A stretch of 64,000 nucleotides of DNA from JBGVMW01 sp045125095. GTDB lineage: Bacteria > Bacillota > Clostridia > Lachnospirales > Lachnospiraceae. Shown one piece after another: positions 51,857 to 61,072 of the stretch. Made by a program: the position numbers and the translations under genes. The stretch spans positions 24,375-88,374 of the forward strand of contig JBGVMW010000299.1 in assembly GCA_045125095.1 (NCBI GenBank). Direction: 5' to 3'. The notes under the pieces were generated by a model, which saw nothing but the letters and a program-made list of their open reading frames with translations, ran no database searches and was not told the DNA's origin. The stretch's first letter is position 1. Every line of letters starts with the position of its first letter.

Positions 51857-53221
51857 ATGATTAATATTTTTGAAGTAAACGAAACCAATCAGATGATAGA
51901 AAAGGAGAACTTAGACGTTCGTACTATCACATTGGGTATCAGCTTACTTGATTGTGCTGATCCGGATTTAAAGACTTTAAATCAGAATATATATAGAAAA
52001 ATTACTACTTTAGCGAAAGATTTAGTAGCTACAGGCAAAAAGATAGAAGATAAATATGGTATTCCGATTGTCAATAAACGAATTTCTGTTACACCAATTG
52101 CAATTGTGGGAAGTAGTGCATGTAAATGTCCTGCTGACTACGTAACCATTGCGGAGACATTGGATAAGGCGGCAAAGGAAGTTGGTGTCAACTTTATCGG
52201 TGGTTATTCTGCATTAGTATCAAAAGGAATGACTACCTATGATGAATATTTAATTCGTTCTATACCGGAAGCGTTGGCAAAGACAGAACGTGTATGTAGT
52301 TCCATTAACGTAGGTTCTACAAAGACTGGTATTAACATGGATGCTGTGAAATTAATGGGTGAAATGATATTACAGACAGCAGAGTTCACAAAGGAAAATG
52401 ATTCTTTGGGCTGTGCCAAATTAGTAGTATTCTGTAATGCACCGGATGATAACCCATTTATGGCTGGTGCATTCCACGGTGTGACAGAAGCAGATGCAAT
52501 TATCAACGTTGGTGTATCTGGTCCTGGTGTTGTAAAAACAGCATTGGAAAAAGTACGTGGTGAGAACTTTGAAGTGCTGTGTGAGACAATCAAGAAGACA
52601 GCATTCAAGATTACTCGTGTAGGTCAATTAGTAGCAAAAGAAGCTTCTGAAATGCTTGGTATTCCATTTGGTATCATTGATTTATCTTTAGCACCAACAC
52701 CGGCTGTAGGTGATAGTGTAGCAGATATCTTGAAGGAAATCGGTTTAGAGCATGCAGGTGCTCCGGGAACAACAGCAGCATTAGCATTGTTAAATGACCA
52801 GGTTAAGAAGGGTGGCGTTATGGCTTCTTCTTATGTAGGTGGTTTAAGTGGTGCATTTATTCCAGTCAGCGAAGATCAGGGAATGATTGATGCCGTAGTA
52901 GATGGTGCGTTGACATTAGAGAAGTTAGAAGCAATGACCTGTGTTTGCTCTGTAGGACTAGATATGATAGCGATTCCGGGTGATACATCTGCAGCGACGA
53001 TTTCCGGTATTATTGCAGATGAAATGGCAATCGGTATGGTAAATCAGAAGACAACAGCTGTTCGTCTGATTCCGGTAATTGGAAAAGATGTTGGAGAGAC
53101 AGTAGAATTTGGTGGATTGTTAGGATATGCACCGGTTATGCCAGTAAACAAGTTTTCTTGTGAAGCAATGGTGAACCGCGGTGGACGTATTCCGGCTCCA
53201 ATTCACAGCTTTAAGAATTAA
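51857..53221 (+). CDS. UPF0210/DUF711 (PFL) family protein
   Basis: 454 residues, full length, with the family features ERVCSSINVGSTKTGINMDA and SLAPTPAVGDSVADIL, the latter a glycyl-radical-enzyme-like segment that gave the family its PFL label. No radical Gly motif or activase gene is evident. Cytoplasmic; reaction unknown. Transcribed with the ACT-domain gene upstream and closed by a perfect hairpin. Confidence 0.93.
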   Translation: MINIFEVNETNQMIEKENLDVRTITLGISLLDCADPDLKTLNQNIYRKITTLAKDLVATGKKIEDKYGIPIVNKRISVTPIAIVGSSACKCPADYVTIAETLDKAAKEVGVNFIGGYSALVSKGMTTYDEYLIRSIPEALAKTERVCSSINVGSTKTGINMDAVKLMGEMILQTAEFTKENDSLGCAKLVVFCNAPDDNPFMAGAFHGVTEADAIINVGVSGPGVVKTALEKVRGENFEVLCETIKKTAFKITRVGQLVAKEASEMLGIPFGIIDLSLAPTPAVGDSVADILKEIGLEHAGAPGTTAALALLNDQVKKGGVMASSYVGGLSGAFIPVSEDQGMIDAVVDGALTLEKLEAMTCVCSVGLDMIAIPGDTSAATISGIIADEMAIGMVNQKTTAVRLIPVIGKDVGETVEFGGLLGYAPVMPVNKFSCEAMVNRGGRIPAPIHSFKN

Positions 53222-53262
53222 AAAAAGATTGCGTAGCAGTTGCTACGCAATCTTTTTTTATA
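53221..53262 (+). terminator. Terminator after the UPF0210 gene
   Basis: GATTGCGTAGCA / TGCTACGCAATC with a two-base loop, flanked by A- and T-runs, so it can work in both directions for the convergent genes. Confidence 0.9.
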
Positions 53263-53294
53263 TATTGGTATCTAAAAATAAGATGCATCAACAG

Positions 53295-53555
53295 TTAATT
53301 CTTTTTCTTCCGTTGCCGAACAGCTTCTGACAGCAGATATTCAATTTGTCCATTGATAGAACGGAAATCATCTTCTGCCCAGGATGCGATTTCATCCCAA
53401 AGAGAGGGTGAAAGGCGTAATAGAACTTGTTTTTTGCTCTTTTCCTTCTCCTTGAGCGCTTTTTCTTTTTTCTTAACTTCTGCTTCAAGTGCAGCAATCT
53501 TTTCTAGGCGTTCCTGTAGGTTAGCTTCTTTTTCATCCATATCTGTTTGATTCAT
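53295..53555 (-). CDS. Arc/CopG-like ribbon-helix-helix protein with coiled coil
   Basis: 86 residues. An N-terminal coiled coil (about 8-42, Lys/Glu heptads) leads to a ribbon-helix-helix domain: strand KQVLLRLSPSLWDEIASWAE and helix SINGQIEYLLSEAVRQR. RHH proteins dimerise and bind DNA. It is the last gene of a three-gene minus-strand group with an SPFH protein and a small membrane protein. From memory, SPFH genes are often followed by such an RHH gene, which suggests a functional pair of unknown role, or autoregulation. Confidence 0.85.
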   Translation of the reverse strand: MNQTDMDEKEANLQERLEKIAALEAEVKKKEKALKEKEKSKKQVLLRLSPSLWDEIASWAEDDFRSINGQIEYLLSEAVRQRKKKN

Positions 53556-53635
53556 AGAACACCTCCTATATTACTCATGGTATCATGTATATTTTTCAAA
53601 GCATGTGCTTTGAAAATATTGTATTAACATATAAG

Positions 53636-53908
53636 TTACGATTGAAACGGATGGTTTTTCATTACTTTGTACCAATGCTTTACCAGCATAGCCAAGACAC
53701 CTAATGATAGTATGCTCATCAAAGCCAGAATAAATCCATTCTTCGAAATAACGCCAACCAGCATTATGATGGCAATGACAGCACCATAGAATAGCGTAAT
53801 GAGAACCAACAATGCGATTCTAATCCAATGTGCCAGTCTGTTTGATTTCGCAGATTCAAAGCCAAGCTCAAGGAGCAGTTCTAATATAAATTCAATAATG
53901 ACGTCCAT
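53636..53908 (-). CDS. Small membrane protein
   Basis: 90 residues with two hydrophobic helices (about 29-52 and 56-79) and short charged ends; both ends should be on the same side of the membrane. No recognised domain. It is encoded between the SPFH gene and the RHH gene, so it may belong to the same membrane assembly. No enzymatic motif seen. Confidence 0.7.
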   Translation of the reverse strand: MDVIIEFILELLLELGFESAKSNRLAHWIRIALLVLITLFYGAVIAIIMLVGVISKNGFILALMSILSLGVLAMLVKHWYKVMKNHPFQS

Positions 53909-54009
53909 GTTATACCACCTTTATATCTTGTCATATAGTTGTAAAATACCAATCAGACAGTGAATTGGCTGTATGTATGACAATTCGCTGTCTGATTCGG
54001 AAGGAACGG

Positions 54010-55011
54010 TTAATAGATAGACCCGCTATTTACAATTGGTTGAGCATCTTTATTACCGCAGAGAACTACTAACAGGTTACTTACCATGGCCGCCTTGCGT
54101 TCTTCGTCTAATACCACAATATCTTCTTCGCCTAACTGGTCAATTGCCATTTTTACCATGCTGACAGCGCCTTCCACAATTTTTTGTCTTGCTGCAATAA
54201 TAGCAGTAGCCTGCTGGCGCTGTAACATAGCAGCAGCAATTTCTTCTGAATAAGCTAGGTGAGTAATTCTGACTTCCTCGATAAAAAGTCCGGCATCGTC
54301 GACACGTTCCTGTAACTCTTTTTTCATAATATCAGCGATTTCCTGAGAGCTGCCACGAAGAGTTTTTTCGTCCGCATCCCCTTCATTTTCCATTGTATCA
54401 TATGGATATAATCTGGCGGTATTACGAATAATGGAATCACATTGAGTAGAAAGGTATCTGTTGTAATTTTCCACATTAAATACTGCCTTAGTTGGGTTAT
54501 CAATCCGCCAGATAACAATAGCACCAATGATGATTGGATTACCTAACACATCGTTTACTTTCTGTTTTTCGTTATTCAGAGTCATCGTTTTGGTAGATAT
54601 CTTTTTGTTCACAGCTACAGCAGGCTGACCTGGTGCAACAGTATGTCTCTGTACCGCTGGATTTACCGCTGTTACAAGTGGATTTACAAAATGGAATCCT
54701 GGTTTAGAAATCGTACCATAGTATTTACCAAACAAAGTGAGTACTAATGCTTCGTTAGGATTCAACACTTTTAATCCGGCAAACATAACGCAGAATACGA
54801 TAAAAAGTATAATGGATAGGATAAAGCATAGGAAATTCAGAATAACGCTGATACCTTCTGCCCCATCGATGCAAGTAGTTATTAAACCACTACATCCCAA
54901 TATAAATCCTCCTGCTGTGAGTAACAGACCTATTATAATCACGCACAGCATAAATGCACCACTAATCGGATTCAATTGTTTCTCTGTAATAGTTGTTTTT
55001 GTATTGTTCAT
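54010..55011 (-). CDS. SPFH/band-7 domain protein
   Basis: 333 residues. Two closely spaced membrane helices at about 15-80, then an SPFH domain (LNPNEALVLTLFGKYYGTI, WRIDNPTKAVFNVENY) and a helical region with ARQKIVEGAVSMVKMAI. SPFH proteins such as stomatin and flotillin oligomerise at the membrane and organise other membrane proteins or proteases. The start at 55011 follows GAGGAGGGG; a longer frame from 55068 lies within the promoter. It leads an operon with the small membrane protein and RHH protein. Confidence 0.92.
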   Translation of the reverse strand: MNNTKTTITEKQLNPISGAFMLCVIIIGLLLTAGGFILGCSGLITTCIDGAEGISVILNFLCFILSIILFIVFCVMFAGLKVLNPNEALVLTLFGKYYGTISKPGFHFVNPLVTAVNPAVQRHTVAPGQPAVAVNKKISTKTMTLNNEKQKVNDVLGNPIIIGAIVIWRIDNPTKAVFNVENYNRYLSTQCDSIIRNTARLYPYDTMENEGDADEKTLRGSSQEIADIMKKELQERVDDAGLFIEEVRITHLAYSEEIAAAMLQRQQATAIIAARQKIVEGAVSMVKMAIDQLGEEDIVVLDEERKAAMVSNLLVVLCGNKDAQPIVNSGSIY

Positions 55012-55059
55012 AATGAACCCCTCCTCTTTGAATTGAAGTGATATTAAAATGATATCATT

Positions 55060-55088
55060 ATAATACACAATGTGAAGGCTTTTGTCAA
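55060..55088 (-). promoter_or_regulatory. Promoter of the SPFH operon
   Basis: Minus strand TTGACA (55083-55088), 17-base spacer and TATTAT (55060-55065), followed by the palindrome ATGATATCAT at about 55050-55059, a possible operator over the start site. Confidence 0.75.
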
Positions 55089-55272
55089 TTGAATTTATAG
55101 AATTATTAGTTAGTGAAAGAAAAGATGATATAAAGTCAAATAGTTGGCAAGAAAGACAAGAGGAATTGCTGAAAACGATAAATTATAGTCAAATTCAACA
55201 TAGTAATTGAAAGATGGATATGCTATACTTATGACCAGTGGGTAATTTTTTTTAAAATGAGGGAGCGTAGAG

Positions 55273-56964
55273 ATGAAGATTTTTAAGACTTATGGTCTTC
55301 AGATAATAAGTGTGATTATATTTTTGGTTATAGGACTGTGTATGTTGTTGAAGGAACATGCAAGTAACATGTATTATGAGGAAGCTTGTGAACCGTTGCG
55401 CGCAAATTGGGTCGTTGACATGGGAACAAAGACGAAGCATTTTGATGTGCTTCCGGAATATGTAATTACGAATGGTGAAAATGAGGTTTTACTGAGAAGA
55501 AATTTAGGGGTAGTTGAAAATTTTGATGCAGTAGGATTTTTTACATTTCAACAGCAGGTTTATGTATATCTGGATGATAAGGAGATTATGCGGTTTGTTC
55601 CGGAAGAAGGGGTGAACAGCAAAACGCCGGGCAACGGCTGGAAAATTATAGAGTTTACAGAAGAAGATTCTGGTAAGGATCTTTCTATCCGTATTGTGCA
55701 GTGCTATGACAACAATAAAGTGATGCTTCCAGTCATTTATTATGGTACCAGTTCAGGTATTTCGTTAAGTTATTTAAAGCGTGAAATGCCTATGTTCTTG
55801 CTGAGTATGGTAGAAGTTGTAGTAGGTTTTCTGGTACTGATATTGTGTGCAGTATCCGGAAAAAATCTGAAATTAAGTGTGGGATTGCCATGGCTGTCTT
55901 TTTTTGCCATATTCATAGGTATCTGGTCTGGGATTGAGACGAATATATATTCGTTGTTTATTGATAATTTATTATTTTTTAGCTGGTTATCTTATATGTG
56001 CTTAAAAATGGCAGTGGCTCCTTATATTATATTTGTAAATGTTACCTTTTACAAAGGAAAATCCAAATTTCTTAAGGCACTGACGCTGTTATCAATGGCA
56101 GAATTCTGGGTGACCAGTATTCTACAGTTTACTGGTATCGTAGATTATGCGTATACAGTGTTTGTTACACATCTGATTTTATTGACAGCTGCTGTATATG
56201 TAATCGTGTCTGCTTTTCGAAAACTGGTATTTTATCGTCAGAACAATGATGCTCTTGTAGAAAAAAGGAGAACGTATATGGCACATAGTATGCTTACGAT
56301 TGTAGTAACTTGTTTTTGCCTGTTTGATTTGTATGGGTACTATTTTACGAATAGTCCGGATATAGCGCAATTTAGCAGAATTGGCTATTGGAGTTATATT
56401 GTTACGGTAACGATGGCATCCTTGCTAGACTATATGTATCTGGTATCTATGGGGCAGCAGGCAGCAGTGATTAAGGAGGAAGCGTCTATAGATATTATGA
56501 CGAAGCTTCGCAATCGAGCGTCTTTTGAAAATGATATTGATAAATTGAATCGTAAAAACTCCAGAAAAATGGGTATTGTTGTGTTTGATTTGAATAATTT
56601 AAAATTTTTCAATGATGTGCATGGTCACAATATAGGCGATTATTATATTATTGCGAGTAGTGAAGTGATACAGGATTCCTTCGGTAAATGGGGCAGAATA
56701 TACCGAATTGGCGGTGATGAATTCTGTGGAATTGTTATGGGACTGACGGTGGAAGAATTTGAATGTATAAGGAAGGAAATGGAAGTACGAATTAGTGCGA
56801 TTCATATACCGAATTTTGAGTTACATATGGAGATTGCCTCCGGATTTGCTATATTTGATGATGAAAATGATACAAGTCTGCGAGATACCATGAAGCGTGC
56901 AGATGCAAATATGTACGAAAGAAAAATGCAGTTGAAAGAGAAAAGTAGGATTTCGGTAAGATAA
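55273..56964 (+). CDS. Diguanylate cyclase with extracellular and 7TM sensor region
   Basis: 563 residues. A first membrane helix (about 8-27), an extracellular beta-rich domain (about 35-165), seven helices (about 175-390) and a C-terminal GGDEF domain with the intact active-site motif RIGGDEF (about residue 480) and the preceding FDLNNLKFFND. It should make cyclic di-GMP in response to an outside signal. GAGGGAG precedes the start. The PilZ protein at 22615 is a candidate receptor in the same genome. A long hairpin follows. Confidence 0.93.
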   Translation: MKIFKTYGLQIISVIIFLVIGLCMLLKEHASNMYYEEACEPLRANWVVDMGTKTKHFDVLPEYVITNGENEVLLRRNLGVVENFDAVGFFTFQQQVYVYLDDKEIMRFVPEEGVNSKTPGNGWKIIEFTEEDSGKDLSIRIVQCYDNNKVMLPVIYYGTSSGISLSYLKREMPMFLLSMVEVVVGFLVLILCAVSGKNLKLSVGLPWLSFFAIFIGIWSGIETNIYSLFIDNLLFFSWLSYMCLKMAVAPYIIFVNVTFYKGKSKFLKALTLLSMAEFWVTSILQFTGIVDYAYTVFVTHLILLTAAVYVIVSAFRKLVFYRQNNDALVEKRRTYMAHSMLTIVVTCFCLFDLYGYYFTNSPDIAQFSRIGYWSYIVTVTMASLLDYMYLVSMGQQAAVIKEEASIDIMTKLRNRASFENDIDKLNRKNSRKMGIVVFDLNNLKFFNDVHGHNIGDYYIIASSEVIQDSFGKWGRIYRIGGDEFCGIVMGLTVEEFECIRKEMEVRISAIHIPNFELHMEIASGFAIFDDENDTSLRDTMKRADANMYERKMQLKEKSRISVR

Positions 56965-56970
56965 GATTAT

Positions 56971-57030
56971 AAAAAGCAGATTTGCCAATTACAATCAGAT
57001 ACCTGATTGTAATTGGCAAATCTGCTTTTT
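56971..57030. terminator. Long perfect hairpin after the GGDEF gene
   Basis: AAAAAGCAGATTTGCCAATT continues to a 28-base arm whose complement ends in AATCTGCTTTTT, with a four-base loop. It works as a terminator in both directions between convergent genes. Confidence 0.9.
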
Positions 57031-57070
57031 ACTATGTGCCTGAAATCATGAACAATGATGTTTCGGTGTC

Positions 57071-57916
57071 TTATTTTAATATCGATTTACTAAGTATCTG
57101 GCTGTCGCAGTTTTCTAACACTGTTTTGTCGGATGCTATAATGTAAAAGAAGACACTGGTATCCCACTCTTCAAAATAGCGACAGTAGATTCTGCCATAC
57201 ATCGTAATGGGGGAAAGCTCGTCATTACAAGGGAAATTTGGTATTCCGTATTGCAGATAGGAGGCTTGAAACTCTTTTTTTACGTGGGAGGCACCATTTA
57301 CTGTCAATAGAGCATCTATCTGCACGAACTCTTTATGCCCGACATAAGAGATGTGGTTTTTGGTATTGGTGATTTTCCAATCAAACACAGCGTTTTCGGA
57401 TGTAAGACCGAATTCACGCAGTACCAATGTTTGAAAATCAAACTGTGGTATCTGGGAAATGGAATGGTAATCTACTTGCAGAGAATCACCGTATTGTTTT
57501 ATAAAACCATAAGGTGCGCCTTCCTGTTGCACAAAGTAAGCACCATAAAAGCTGTTGTAGTAAGGAGAGTGGGTGTCATATAACCGACTACAACCACGGG
57601 TGAGAGAGAAGGCAGGAAAATTGTATAATATGGTTAAAGAAACAGTATCATTTCCGGTAAATTTGCGGAATCCTTCGTTGGCCTGAAATGTCATAACAAA
57701 AGGGTACCAGTCCCTTTCTGGTGTACGGAACCCACCAGGGATGTGAATGGATATGTTTTCTTTGTCTGGGATGCTGTCTTTTTTACATAGTTGGCTGTAA
57801 ATCGGCATAACGGTTATGCTGATTAGATATTTTGCCGGCGGGGCAAAGAATAATATGAGGAAGGCGCCTAATGCAACAAAAAATATAAGCGTTTTCCTGT
57901 GTTTCTTAAACTTCAT
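57071..57916 (-). CDS. Membrane-anchored hypothetical protein
   Basis: 281 residues. A basic N-terminus (MKFKKHRKT) and one hydrophobic helix (about 9-35) anchor a beta-rich exported domain rich in Tyr and Phe (GGFRTPERDWYPFVMTF, LTRGCSRLYDTHSPYYNSFYG). I do not recognise the family. Start at 57916 has GGGAG before it; a frame to 57967 lacks a site. Convergent with the GGDEF gene, otherwise alone. Confidence 0.7.
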   Translation of the reverse strand: MKFKKHRKTLIFFVALGAFLILFFAPPAKYLISITVMPIYSQLCKKDSIPDKENISIHIPGGFRTPERDWYPFVMTFQANEGFRKFTGNDTVSLTILYNFPAFSLTRGCSRLYDTHSPYYNSFYGAYFVQQEGAPYGFIKQYGDSLQVDYHSISQIPQFDFQTLVLREFGLTSENAVFDWKITNTKNHISYVGHKEFVQIDALLTVNGASHVKKEFQASYLQYGIPNFPCNDELSPITMYGRIYCRYFEEWDTSVFFYIIASDKTVLENCDSQILSKSILK

Positions 57917-58092
57917 AGTGGAAGATCTCCCTTCAAACGTAGCGGACACTAAGGCTGTAAAATACACAGCCTAAGTGCCGACGTTTTCAGAGGGTCACAT
58001 ATAGACGATGTAGCAAGCAGCTATCTGTCACAAACAATTCTGACAATTCACTACCTTATAACAAAATCCATAGAAGGGAGGAGAGGGTGAAT

Positions 58093-60039
58093 ATGAGTCT
58101 TGAACATATAGAGGGAAATCGAACAGCATCGCAAACATACCAGACCTCCGGAAACTATGGAGCATCCTCAGCAGGGGGGGCGACACATGCCCAGACAACT
58201 TCACAGAATAGTTCCCAGACATTAATGGAATTAAAACCGGGAGAAATGTTCACAGGGGAAATTCAATCTGTGAAGGGAGAACAGGTAACAATCGCACTGG
58301 AATCAGGACAGATGGTGCAAGCACGTTTGGCAGAAGCGGTTCCATTTTCAGAGGGACAGAAAGTAACCTTCCTTGTAAAGTCTAACAGCAACGGTCAGAT
58401 TGCCATTAAGCCGGTTGCTGACCAGGGTGTGATTGATAACACAGTATTAAAAGCGTTGCAGGGAGCCGGGCTTGCCATTCATGCTAAAAATATAAATCTG
58501 GTGGGGCAGCTGTTAGAAAATCAGATGCCGATAGATAAGAAGACGATACAGCTATTTTTGCGACAGATGGCAGCGTTTCCTACGGCAGAAGCGTCAGATT
58601 TGGTGCAGATGGCAAAATTAAATATACCTGTAACCGAAGAGAATCTCAGTCAGTTTCAAAATTATCAGAGCAATAACCAGTCCATTGTAAATGATATGAA
58701 GCAGATTATAAACACATTGCCGGAGTTGGTAAATTCAGTGGTAGCTACGGGAGATGGAGCGAGTAGTCTGGCGTTTCAAAAGGAGCTGTTATCTATTTTA
58801 CTGTGGGATACAGGAAATACTGCTGGTGAAGGGACAATGACTGAAAAAGGAGTATTATTGCCAGGCACCCAGGCTGGTAGCAATATAGTAGAAAATAACG
58901 TTTCAGATACCAATCCGGTGCAGACAGCGTTTGCACAACAAGGAGAATCAGTACTTAAGGAAACACAAGTGCCGGAATCTTTTGTGACGGAGAGACAAAG
59001 CCAGAGCGGAACCGTAAATGCAAATCAGACGTCAGATAGTAACGTTGGTAATGTATTGCAAGAATCAAATCTGCAGTCTTCTTCTAAAGTAGTAGACACC
59101 GCAAGCCAGAATGTATACAGCAATGAAGTAATAAAAACGGATATGCAGGGTAATATGCTGCAAACAGACAAACCGTTGCAGCCACAGGATAAATCCATGC
59201 TGGATGCACAAAACAATCAGCTACAGCAGCGGTCAGCACTGTCAGAGTTTTTGACACCTGTGGAGAGAGAAGTTTTGGCAAACACATTAAAGGGTGCTGA
59301 CATTCCGGAGGCTGTGGCAAAGCAAATACAAGATGGAACAATGACAGAAAAAGAGGCTTTACAATGGATTCAGCAGAATATAAATGAATCGGTCAGCAAA
59401 GAGTTGTTGCAAAGTGAGCCGTATCAAAAGCTGCTGAAAGAGCATTTAGAGAACCAATGGTTTTTAAAGCCGGAGGATGTGGGAACAAAAAATACAGTAT
59501 CAGATATTTATAAACAGTTAAGTGGTCAGATGGAGCGTTTGACACAGCTGGCACAGTCCATGAACCAGTCTTCTTCTGGCGGTTTGGGTCAACATTCTTC
59601 TAATTTAAAGCAGAACTTAGAATTTATGAATCAGATCAACCAGTTGATGAATTATGTGCAGATTCCATTGAAGTTGAATGGACAGCAGATGCACAGTGAT
59701 TTGTATGTATTTGCAAACAAAAACAGCAGAAATATGGAAAAGGACAGCTTTAGCGCGTTGCTGCATTTAGATATGGATGAATTAGGAGCTATGGACATTC
59801 ATGTAGAATTGAAACGGAAAAACGTAGATGTTCATTTTTATCTGAGTGAAGCAATGATTGTAGACTTTATTTTAGCACATGCAGAAAAGTTGGAGGAACG
59901 TTTGACGACGGCAGGCTATATTACAAATATACAGGCAGAGCAGTCAGAAAAAACAAATAATGTGATTGATCATATTATGGAGGAAAAAAATCTGACACCG
60001 GCTTCTATGCAGAAGTATACATTTAATGTGAGGGTATAA
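58093..60039 (+). CDS. FliK-like hook-length/secreted ruler-type protein
   Basis: 648 residues. The first 45 are Ser/Thr/Gln-rich and unstructured; about 50-110 form a small beta domain (MELKPGEMFTGEIQSVKGE); the middle is long, Gln/Asn/Ser-rich and low complexity; the last 130 match the FliK C-terminal (Flg_hook) pattern LLHLDMDELGAMDIHVEL, VHFYLSE and later LEERLTTAGY. This architecture fits flagellar hook-length control proteins or their YlqG-like relatives. It is followed by an FlhB-tail gene, as in Bacillus ylqG-ylqH. ATG at 58093 is preferred; GTG at 58087 is possible. Confidence 0.8.
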   Translation: MSLEHIEGNRTASQTYQTSGNYGASSAGGATHAQTTSQNSSQTLMELKPGEMFTGEIQSVKGEQVTIALESGQMVQARLAEAVPFSEGQKVTFLVKSNSNGQIAIKPVADQGVIDNTVLKALQGAGLAIHAKNINLVGQLLENQMPIDKKTIQLFLRQMAAFPTAEASDLVQMAKLNIPVTEENLSQFQNYQSNNQSIVNDMKQIINTLPELVNSVVATGDGASSLAFQKELLSILLWDTGNTAGEGTMTEKGVLLPGTQAGSNIVENNVSDTNPVQTAFAQQGESVLKETQVPESFVTERQSQSGTVNANQTSDSNVGNVLQESNLQSSSKVVDTASQNVYSNEVIKTDMQGNMLQTDKPLQPQDKSMLDAQNNQLQQRSALSEFLTPVEREVLANTLKGADIPEAVAKQIQDGTMTEKEALQWIQQNINESVSKELLQSEPYQKLLKEHLENQWFLKPEDVGTKNTVSDIYKQLSGQMERLTQLAQSMNQSSSGGLGQHSSNLKQNLEFMNQINQLMNYVQIPLKLNGQQMHSDLYVFANKNSRNMEKDSFSALLHLDMDELGAMDIHVELKRKNVDVHFYLSEAMIVDFILAHAEKLEERLTTAGYITNIQAEQSEKTNNVIDHIMEEKNLTPASMQKYTFNVRV

Positions 60040-60049
60040 GGAGAACGCT

Positions 60050-60361
60050 ATGGCAGAGTATTTTTATCCTAAAAAAGAAGAAAAACCAAAAAAGAAGCAG
60101 GCAATTGCATTATCGTATGAGGTGTCAGACACGGCACCTCGTGTAGTTGCCAGCGGAACCGGTGTGGTGGCGGAGCGGATTATTGAGAAAGCCAAGGAAC
60201 ATAAGGTTCCGGTTCACGAGGATGCCAAGCTTGCCAATACATTGTCAAAATTAGAAATCGGTGACGCTATTCCACCGGAATTGTATAATGTAGTGGCAGA
60301 GATTCTTGTATTTGTGGATGATATGGAGAAGCTCAAGAAGAAGCTGGGCGATTCGATATAA
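60050..60361 (+). CDS. FlhB C-terminal-like (YlqH-type) protein
   Basis: 103 residues, equal to the cytoplasmic C-terminal domain of FlhB/YscU without the membrane part: AIALSYEVSDTAPRVVASG, IPVHEDAKLANTLSKLE-like and IPPELYNVVAEILVFV. The autocleavage motif NPTH is replaced by SYEV-type sequence, so it does not self-cleave at that site. In Bacillus such a protein can substitute for the FlhB tail in the export switch. It lies ten bases after the FliK-like gene. Confidence 0.9.
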   Translation: MAEYFYPKKEEKPKKKQAIALSYEVSDTAPRVVASGTGVVAERIIEKAKEHKVPVHEDAKLANTLSKLEIGDAIPPELYNVVAEILVFVDDMEKLKKKLGDSI

Positions 60362-60376
60362 CGTATGAGGTGAACA

Positions 60377-60724
60377 TTGAACAGACGAGAGATTGGTGCA
60401 GAATATGAACAGAAGGCGGTTCGGTATTTAGAATCGGTAGGCTATCGTGTACTTGAGAGGAATTACCGTTGCCGGCTCGGGGAAATTGATATTATTGCGA
60501 TGCAGGATGGATATCTATGTTTTGTGGAAGTTAAATACCGAGGGAGTCACGGACAAGGATATCCAGAGGAAGCTGTGAATCATCGAAAGCAACAGAAGAT
60601 TATTCAAACAGCTGAAGTCTATATGAAGAAAAAGAAGATTTCCTTTGATACACCATGCCGGTTTGACGTGGTGGCAATAGAGGGCGGAGAAATCCGGCTG
60701 ATACAAAATGCGTACACGCTGTAA
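60377..60724 (+). CDS. YraN/UPF0102 family nuclease-like protein
   Basis: 115 residues with the UPF0102 pattern: GAEYEQKAVRYLESVGYRVL, LGEIDIIAMQDGYLCFVEVK (restriction-endonuclease-like Asp..Glu-x-Lys site) and RFDVVAIE. Its nuclease activity is predicted, not known here. Start is TTG at 60377, preceded by GAGG; the only nearby ATG is out of frame. The ylqG-ylqH-yraN order matches that of Bacillus-type genomes. Confidence 0.92.
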   Translation: MNRREIGAEYEQKAVRYLESVGYRVLERNYRCRLGEIDIIAMQDGYLCFVEVKYRGSHGQGYPEEAVNHRKQQKIIQTAEVYMKKKKISFDTPCRFDVVAIEGGEIRLIQNAYTL

Positions 60725-60782
60725 ATTATGCTTGCAACTTTGAATGTCTTCGTGTACAATAGGATTGTAAAAATTTAGTATG

Positions 60783-60880
60783 ACCGTGCAACTGGCGGAA
60801 AAATGCACTGCTTGTGCATTGTGAGAGAACTCACAGGGAACACGGTTTGTTTTTTGAATGCCGACCGCCTGGGTGCTAAA
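60783..60880 (+). ncRNA. ZTP riboswitch (pfl motif)
   Basis: P1 ACCGTG (60783-60788) pairs with CACGGT (60841-60846). Inside are CAACTGGCGG, hairpin AATGCAC/GTGCATT and hairpin TGTGAG/CTCACA. After a linker comes the hallmark CCGCCTGGG (60865-60873). GGCGG at about 60794-60798 can pair with CCGCC to form the pseudoknot. It precedes two purine genes, the classical ZTP (ZMP) riboswitch location. Confidence 0.9.
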
Positions 60881-60921
60881 TATACTGGATATATCAGTTT
60901 GTTAGCACCGGGCGGTTTTTT
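60863..60921 (+). terminator. Riboswitch-controlled terminator
   Basis: ACCGCCTGGGTGCTAA (from 60864) pairs with TTAGCACCGGGCGGT (to 60916), then TTTTT. The 5' side uses the same CCGCC as the riboswitch pseudoknot, so ligand binding should prevent the terminator and let purine genes be read. Confidence 0.85.
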
Positions 60922-61072
60922 ATATGCTAGGATGTAACACATGAAATTTTCTAGTATATAAAAAGTGATGCGCACCAGTTTGTTATCAATTGCCAAAGCC
61001 TACTGGTATACAAAGGTGGGTTGCACACGACAAAGAAACAAGAAACATGCATAGGAAAATGGAGGAAATGAA

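Noticed and set aside
51857..53221. Considered as a true pyruvate formate-lyase because of the family nickname
   Set aside because: No glycyl radical motif near the C-terminus and no activating enzyme adjacent; it is a UPF0210 protein.
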